This document shows, one piece after another, positions 6,325 through 9,193 of a stretch of 9,193 nucleotides of DNA; positions within the stretch are counted from its first letter, which is position 1; the number at the start of each line of letters is the position of its first letter. The stretch is from JAKGBX01 sp965366835 (GTDB lineage: Bacteria; Pseudomonadota; Alphaproteobacteria; Rhodobacterales; Rhodobacteraceae), in the NCBI GenBank assembly GCA_965366835.1, contig CBDUGF010000133.1, positions 1 to 9,193 on the forward strand. The letters run 5' to 3'. Made by a program: the position numbers and the translations under genes. A model generated the notes under the pieces. That model did not search any database and was not told the origin of the DNA. It saw only the letters and a program-made list of their open reading frames with translations.

Positions 6325-6352
6325 GGTTTTCGGCAAATGCGTGCCGTTAACC
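6325..6352. terminator. Candidate terminator hairpin between convergent operons
   Basis: The arms GGTT and CGGCA (6325-6328, 6331-6335) pair with TGCCG and AACC (6342-6346, 6349-6352), around a six-base loop and a symmetrical TT/TT internal mismatch. It lies about 95 bp after the ATPase stop and 22 bp after the nlpD-like stop, suitable for either strand. No T-run follows on either strand. Confidence 0.35.
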
Positions 6353-6374
6353 GTCCTGGACGCGGCGTTAAGGC

Positions 6375-7574
6375 TTATTTCAGGTAGGGCAGCGGATCGA
6401 CGCTGTCGAATCCCTTGCGTACCTCGAAGTGAACATAGGCGCTCTTGCCCGAGCGGATCTTGGCGATCTGCTGGCCACGTTTGACGCTGTCGCCCTTTTT
6501 CACTGCGATTCCATCGACATTGGCATAAACGGTGAGCAGGTTGTCGGCGTGTTTGACCACGATGATCGGCACCTGATCGGCATCGGCGGTGATGGCGGCA
6601 ACACTGCCCGAATCGGCCGCCTGGATCGGTGTGCCGGGGGCGGCGGAAATGTCGATTCCGTCGTTCTTGCCCTTCTTGTATTCACGAATGATCTTGCCCT
6701 GCACCGGATACCCCAGCCTACCACCTGTGCTCACGCTGGTCTGGGTTTTGCCCATATCTGGTGCCTGCGCCTTGGCTTCTTCCTTCGCGTCAGCGACCGG
6801 CTTGGTCGCTTCCCCGGGCAACGGCTGGGTCGAGCTTGGCGGCGTCGGGGTTGGCGTTCCGGTGCCGGGGGGTTCGGTCTTGTCGGCCGGTTTCGTCTGC
6901 TGCGGCGCCTGCGCCTCGGGCACCGGAATCAGCAGGTATTGCCCCTCGCGGATGGCGAAATCGCTGCCCAGCCCGTTCCATTCGGCCAGCGCGCGCACCG
7001 ACACGTTGTAGAGCCGCGAAATGGTGTATGCGGTTTCGCCACGCTGCACCTTGTGACGTTCGGGTTCCAGCCCGCGGGCGATGACCGGCGCGGGCGCAGC
7101 GGCGGGCAGGGGCGTGGTCTCGATCTTCTTTTGCCCGGCCCGGTCGATGGCACCCCCCGCAAGCGTCGTGATGTCCACCCCCGGCGGCTGGATCGGTCCG
7201 CTGCTGAGCGAACCTGTGGCAGGCGAGGGTTCGGCCACCCGGCGCGGCAGCGCCACGATCTCGCCTTCGCGCAGGCTATCGGTGGGCTGTATGCCGTTGT
7301 ATCTGGCAAGTGTGCTGGCATCGAGACCGACACGCGCCGCCACATCGACCAGCGTATCGCCGCGCCGGGCCACGGCGACTTGATAGTTGGGATAGGAAAT
7401 GATGCCGCGATTGTCGGGTTTGGGGCGGTCTGTAGTCGCCTGATGGGCGGCTTTGGCGGTGTCGAGCCCGCCGAGCGCGCCGCGCATGTCAAGATCGAGC
7501 GGGCCATCGCAGCCTGTCAGGATCATTGCACCGCCCAAAACCATCACACGGGCTGTTCCGGTTTGAAACCGCAT
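6375..7574 (-). CDS. nlpD: NlpD-like lipoprotein: two LysM domains and degenerate LytM/M23 domain
   Basis: A 399-aa envelope protein. The N-terminus is a lipoprotein signal with lipobox LTGC (19-22), so the mature protein should start at Cys22. Two LysM peptidoglycan-binding domains follow (about 64-110 and 174-217), then a Pro/Thr/Ala-rich linker (218-285) and a LytM/M23 domain (288-399). Active M23 enzymes need HxxxD, a YAH His and HxH. Here these are N304xxxD308, YAN (His to Asn352) and Y380-V-H382, so one zinc ligand and both catalytic histidines are gone. E. coli NlpD also has a degenerate LytM domain and activates amidase AmiC. With the order surE-pcm-this gene, as in E. coli surE-pcm-nlpD, an amidase-activator role is likely; Caulobacter DipM is a comparable protein. 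GAGG lies eight bases before the ATG, 57 bp after pcm. Confidence 0.85.
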   Translation of the reverse strand: MRFQTGTARVMVLGGAMILTGCDGPLDLDMRGALGGLDTAKAAHQATTDRPKPDNRGIISYPNYQVAVARRGDTLVDVAARVGLDASTLARYNGIQPTDSLREGEIVALPRRVAEPSPATGSLSSGPIQPPGVDITTLAGGAIDRAGQKKIETTPLPAAAPAPVIARGLEPERHKVQRGETAYTISRLYNVSVRALAEWNGLGSDFAIREGQYLLIPVPEAQAPQQTKPADKTEPPGTGTPTPTPPSSTQPLPGEATKPVADAKEEAKAQAPDMGKTQTSVSTGGRLGYPVQGKIIREYKKGKNDGIDISAAPGTPIQAADSGSVAAITADADQVPIIVVKHADNLLTVYANVDGIAVKKGDSVKRGQQIAKIRSGKSAYVHFEVRKGFDSVDPLPYLK

Positions 7575-7631
7575 CTCGATATCCTCAATCCCGCTCCCTA
7601 TTGCCGGAGCTTGGGTTTACCTCTCAGCGTC

Positions 7632-8285
7632 TTACGTGTCTTTTCCCAAGCCTTCAAGCAGGGGCACGAAGCGCACCGGCCGCAACTCCTGATACTCGAA
7701 CCCGTCTTCGCTCCGCTGCACCTTGATCAGGTGCTGAACGGCATCCGACTGACCCACCGGCACCACCATGATACCCCCGATTTTCAGCTGGGCCAAGAGC
7801 GGGCCGGGCGGGTCTTCGGCGGCGGCGGTCACGATGATGCGGTCGAATGGCGCCTGTTCGGGCAGGCCGAAGCTGCCATCGGCGGTCATCACGGTAATGT
7901 TGGTCAGATCCATCTCGCGAAAAATCGCGCTGGCTTCGCGCACCAGCCGACGATGCCGGTCGACGGTATAGACCCGCCGCGCCAGCTGGCTGAGGATCGC
8001 GGCCTGATAGCCTGAGCCGGTACCGACTTCGAGCACCTTGTCGCGCGGGCTGACATCGAGCGCCTGCGTCATCAGCCCGACAACGGAGGGTTGCGAGATG
8101 GTCTGACCGCAGGCGATCGGCAGCGGCATATCCTCATAGGCGCGCTCCGAAAACAGGCCGCGCACGAAGGGGCCGCGATCGACCTTCTCCATCGCCTGAA
8201 GAACACGTTGATTTGTCACACCTTTTGAGCGCAGCGCATAGAGAAACTGCATCTTGCGTTCGGAGATTTCGTCGGGCTTGCTCAT
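7632..8285 (-). CDS. pcm: Protein-L-isoaspartate O-methyltransferase
   Basis: A 217-aa cytosolic repair enzyme that uses SAM to methylate isoaspartyl residues formed in ageing proteins, starting their return to aspartate. Family signatures are clear: the substrate-site loop PLPIACGQTISQP (54-66), SAM motif LEVGTGSGYQAAIL (85-98), VYTVDR (105-110), the post-I region FDRIIVTAAAEDPP (147-160) and the C-terminal RFVPLLEG (205-212). Length is typical; E. coli Pcm is 208 aa. Its ATG overlaps the surE TGA (ATGA), with AGGA five bases before it inside the surE end, so SurE and Pcm are co-translated. This pairing is widespread in proteobacteria. The nlpD-like gene follows after 57 bp and has its own SD, so it may be expressed partly independently. 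Confidence 0.95.
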   Translation of the reverse strand: MSKPDEISERKMQFLYALRSKGVTNQRVLQAMEKVDRGPFVRGLFSERAYEDMPLPIACGQTISQPSVVGLMTQALDVSPRDKVLEVGTGSGYQAAILSQLARRVYTVDRHRRLVREASAIFREMDLTNITVMTADGSFGLPEQAPFDRIIVTAAAEDPPGPLLAQLKIGGIMVVPVGQSDAVQHLIKVQRSEDGFEYQELRPVRFVPLLEGLGKDT

Positions 8286-9061
8286 TGCAATCCTTCGAAC
8301 GCGGCGAGCGCATCATGCGCCGTCATGTCGGCCCGCATCGGTGTGACCGAGACATAGCCTTCCAGATTGAGTGCGGCATCGGTTCCCGGCGCGGTCGGCA
8401 TGTGCTGTTCGCCGCCCTTGATCCAGAGAAACTTGCGCCCCGAAGGTGAATGGTGTGGCTCGGTCGAAAAGCGGGTGTTGCGGCGGAAGCCTTGAGTGGC
8501 CACCCGAATGCCGAGCACGCGATCGGCTGGCTGGGGTGGAAAATTGACATTGTAGAACAGGCGGTAATCCGCCTGATCCACGGGCGCGGCGGCAAGCACC
8601 TTGCGGATCACCTCGGCGCCATAGCGGCGCGCGGCCTCGAACGGATCCTCGGCATGAAAATTCGCCGGGCCGAGATATTGCGAAAGCGCGAAAGAGGTGA
8701 CGCGTTGCAGCGCGCCTTCCATCGCCGCGCCCAGGGTGCCGGAATAGAGCGCATTTTCGGCCGAGTTGTTGCCGCGATTGACACCCGAAAGGATCAGGTC
8801 CGGGCGTTCTTCCAAGACTTCGTGCAGGCCGGCCAGAACGCAGTCGGCGGGACTGCCTTCGGCGGCATAGCGGCGATCGCCCATTTTCGAGATCATCATC
8901 GGGTGGGTATAGCTGATGCAATGGCCAACGCCGGATTGTTCGAACGCCGGCGCGACCGTCCAGACCTCGCCATCGGCACCGGCAAGATCAGCGGCGATCT
9001 CGGCCAGCACCGCAAGCCCCGGTGCGTTGATTCCATCGTCGTTTGTTATCAGGATGCGCAT
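8282..9061 (-). CDS. surE: 5'/3'-nucleotidase SurE
   Basis: A 259-aa metal-dependent survival-protein nucleotidase that dephosphorylates nucleoside monophosphates; family members also attack short polyphosphate. The N-terminal Rossmann-like core shows MRILITNDDGINAPG (1-15) with metal-binding Asp8 and Asp9, VAPAFEQSGVGH (36-47) with Ser43, and ILSGVNRGNN (90-99) with Asn95. These four correspond to the metal ligands known from SurE structures. SGTLGAAMEG (107-116) and YNVNFP, within the VDQADYRLFYNVNFPPQP stretch, complete the pattern. Length is normal. The start is ATG 9061, directly followed by the conserved RILITNDDG, preceded by a weak GGGGCGAAAA leader. It is the first of three minus-strand genes in the window. 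In relatives serS often lies upstream, but I could not recognise its end in the remaining 132 bp. Confidence 0.95.
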   Translation of the reverse strand: MRILITNDDGINAPGLAVLAEIAADLAGADGEVWTVAPAFEQSGVGHCISYTHPMMISKMGDRRYAAEGSPADCVLAGLHEVLEERPDLILSGVNRGNNSAENALYSGTLGAAMEGALQRVTSFALSQYLGPANFHAEDPFEAARRYGAEVIRKVLAAAPVDQADYRLFYNVNFPPQPADRVLGIRVATQGFRRNTRFSTEPHHSPSGRKFLWIKGGEQHMPTAPGTDAALNLEGYVSVTPMRADMTAHDALAAFEGLQ

Positions 9062-9193
9062 TTTTCGCCCCGCTTGCCCTGCTGATTCCTATACCGGTTC
9101 GAACGCAATCTGAACCATCGAAAATGCGTGGCTCCCGCATTCCGGGGGATTGCGGGGGATTTGACACAGACGCGCGCGATGCATGCGGCGCGT
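9062..9193. promoter_or_regulatory. Upstream region of surE (edge of window)
   Basis: No recognisable coding sequence is seen here. On the minus strand TATAGG (complement of 9088-9093) is a possible -10 box for surE, but its -35 match is poor. On the plus strand, CGGGGGATT is repeated exactly at 9143-9151 and 9153-9161 with a 10-bp period. It runs straight into TTGACA (9161-9166), a perfect -35 hexamer without a convincing -10 before the window ends. Confidence 0.3.

Larger units (their letters stand above)
6230..6374. other. Convergent intergenic region rich in short repeats and inverted repeats
   Basis: This 145-bp stretch lies between two stop codons and should need only terminators, yet it is highly patterned. 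It holds the palindrome GGTTAACC (6243-6250), TAACG-GAT-CGTTA (6258-6270), three 11-bp units with GTCA cores (6288-6320), a hairpin (6325-6352) and CGTCC-T-GGACG (6352-6362). The words GTTA or TAAC occur seven times. A 28-codon plus-strand frame runs from ATG 6301 to the TAG ending at 6387, with GGGAG eight bases upstream; it runs into the end of the nlpD-like gene and resembles nothing I know, so I do not call it a gene. No T-rich intrinsic terminator tail is seen. Confidence 0.6.

Noticed and set aside
6429..8015. 528-codon plus-strand frame opposite the nlpD-like gene and pcm
   Set aside because: It crosses two well-recognised genes and their gap, and the product (Gly/Arg/His-rich) matches no family.
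9088..9119. tRNA T-arm-like GGTTCGAAC with GGTT/AACC ends
   Set aside because: The bases flanking TTCGAAC do not pair as a T-stem, and no acceptor, D or anticodon arms are visible nearby.
1..9193. Mobile element, prophage, CRISPR or defence island
   Set aside because: No transposase, integrase, regular repeat-spacer array, att-like duplication or composition break was seen; every confident gene belongs to a housekeeping family.

Overview
The window is GC-rich, densely coded bacterial chromosome. Protein sequences and gene order (tatABC followed by a DUF815 ATPase, facing a surE-pcm-nlpD-like cluster, with cobA diverging from tatA) point to an alphaproteobacterium, most likely a Rhodobacteraceae/Roseobacter-type organism. 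That placement rests on recognised families and remembered synteny, not on a database search. I see no phage, transposon, CRISPR, rRNA or tRNA. This is core chromosome, not an accessory island.

Layout. (1) 1-1093, plus strand: the C-terminal end of an alpha/beta hydrolase, overlapping by four bases a 254-aa squalene/phytoene-synthase-fold protein. The latter has lost the aspartate-rich catalytic motifs and resembles the mitochondrial complex I assembly factor NDUFAF6. (2) 1131-3285, minus strand: cobA (uroporphyrinogen-III C-methyltransferase), then a 12-TM MFS transporter; a small GC hairpin lies where they converge with the first block. (3) 3286-3503: divergent control region between cobA and tatA. 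(4) 3504-6229, plus strand: tatA, tatB, tatC and a DUF815 P-loop ATPase in a tight operon with 7-nt, ATGA and TGATG junctions. (5) 6230-6374: a convergent intergenic region unusually rich in short repeats and inverted repeats. (6) 6375-9061, minus strand: surE, pcm (ATGA overlap) and a lipoprotein with two LysM domains and a degenerate LytM/M23 domain, the same order as gammaproteobacterial surE-pcm-nlpD. (7) 9062-9193: surE upstream region.

How the genes work together. TatABC export folded proteins across the inner membrane using the proton motive force. The ATPase joined to tatC is the unexplained partner. In E. coli the cell-wall amidases AmiA and AmiC are Tat substrates and NlpD is an amidase activator, so the neighbouring NlpD-like gene makes a plausible, unproven functional link. 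SurE (nucleotidase) and Pcm (isoaspartyl repair) form the usual stationary-phase/repair pair. CobA feeds siroheme/cobalamin synthesis.

The most interesting points are: oppositely charged cytoplasmic tails on TatB (Lys/Ala/Pro, histone H1-like) and TatC (26 of 42 residues acidic); a P-loop ATPase translationally coupled to a system thought not to need ATP; the NDUFAF6-like pseudo-synthase; and the patterned convergent intergenic region with 11-bp GTCA iterons. I did not find a clearly new multi-gene system.
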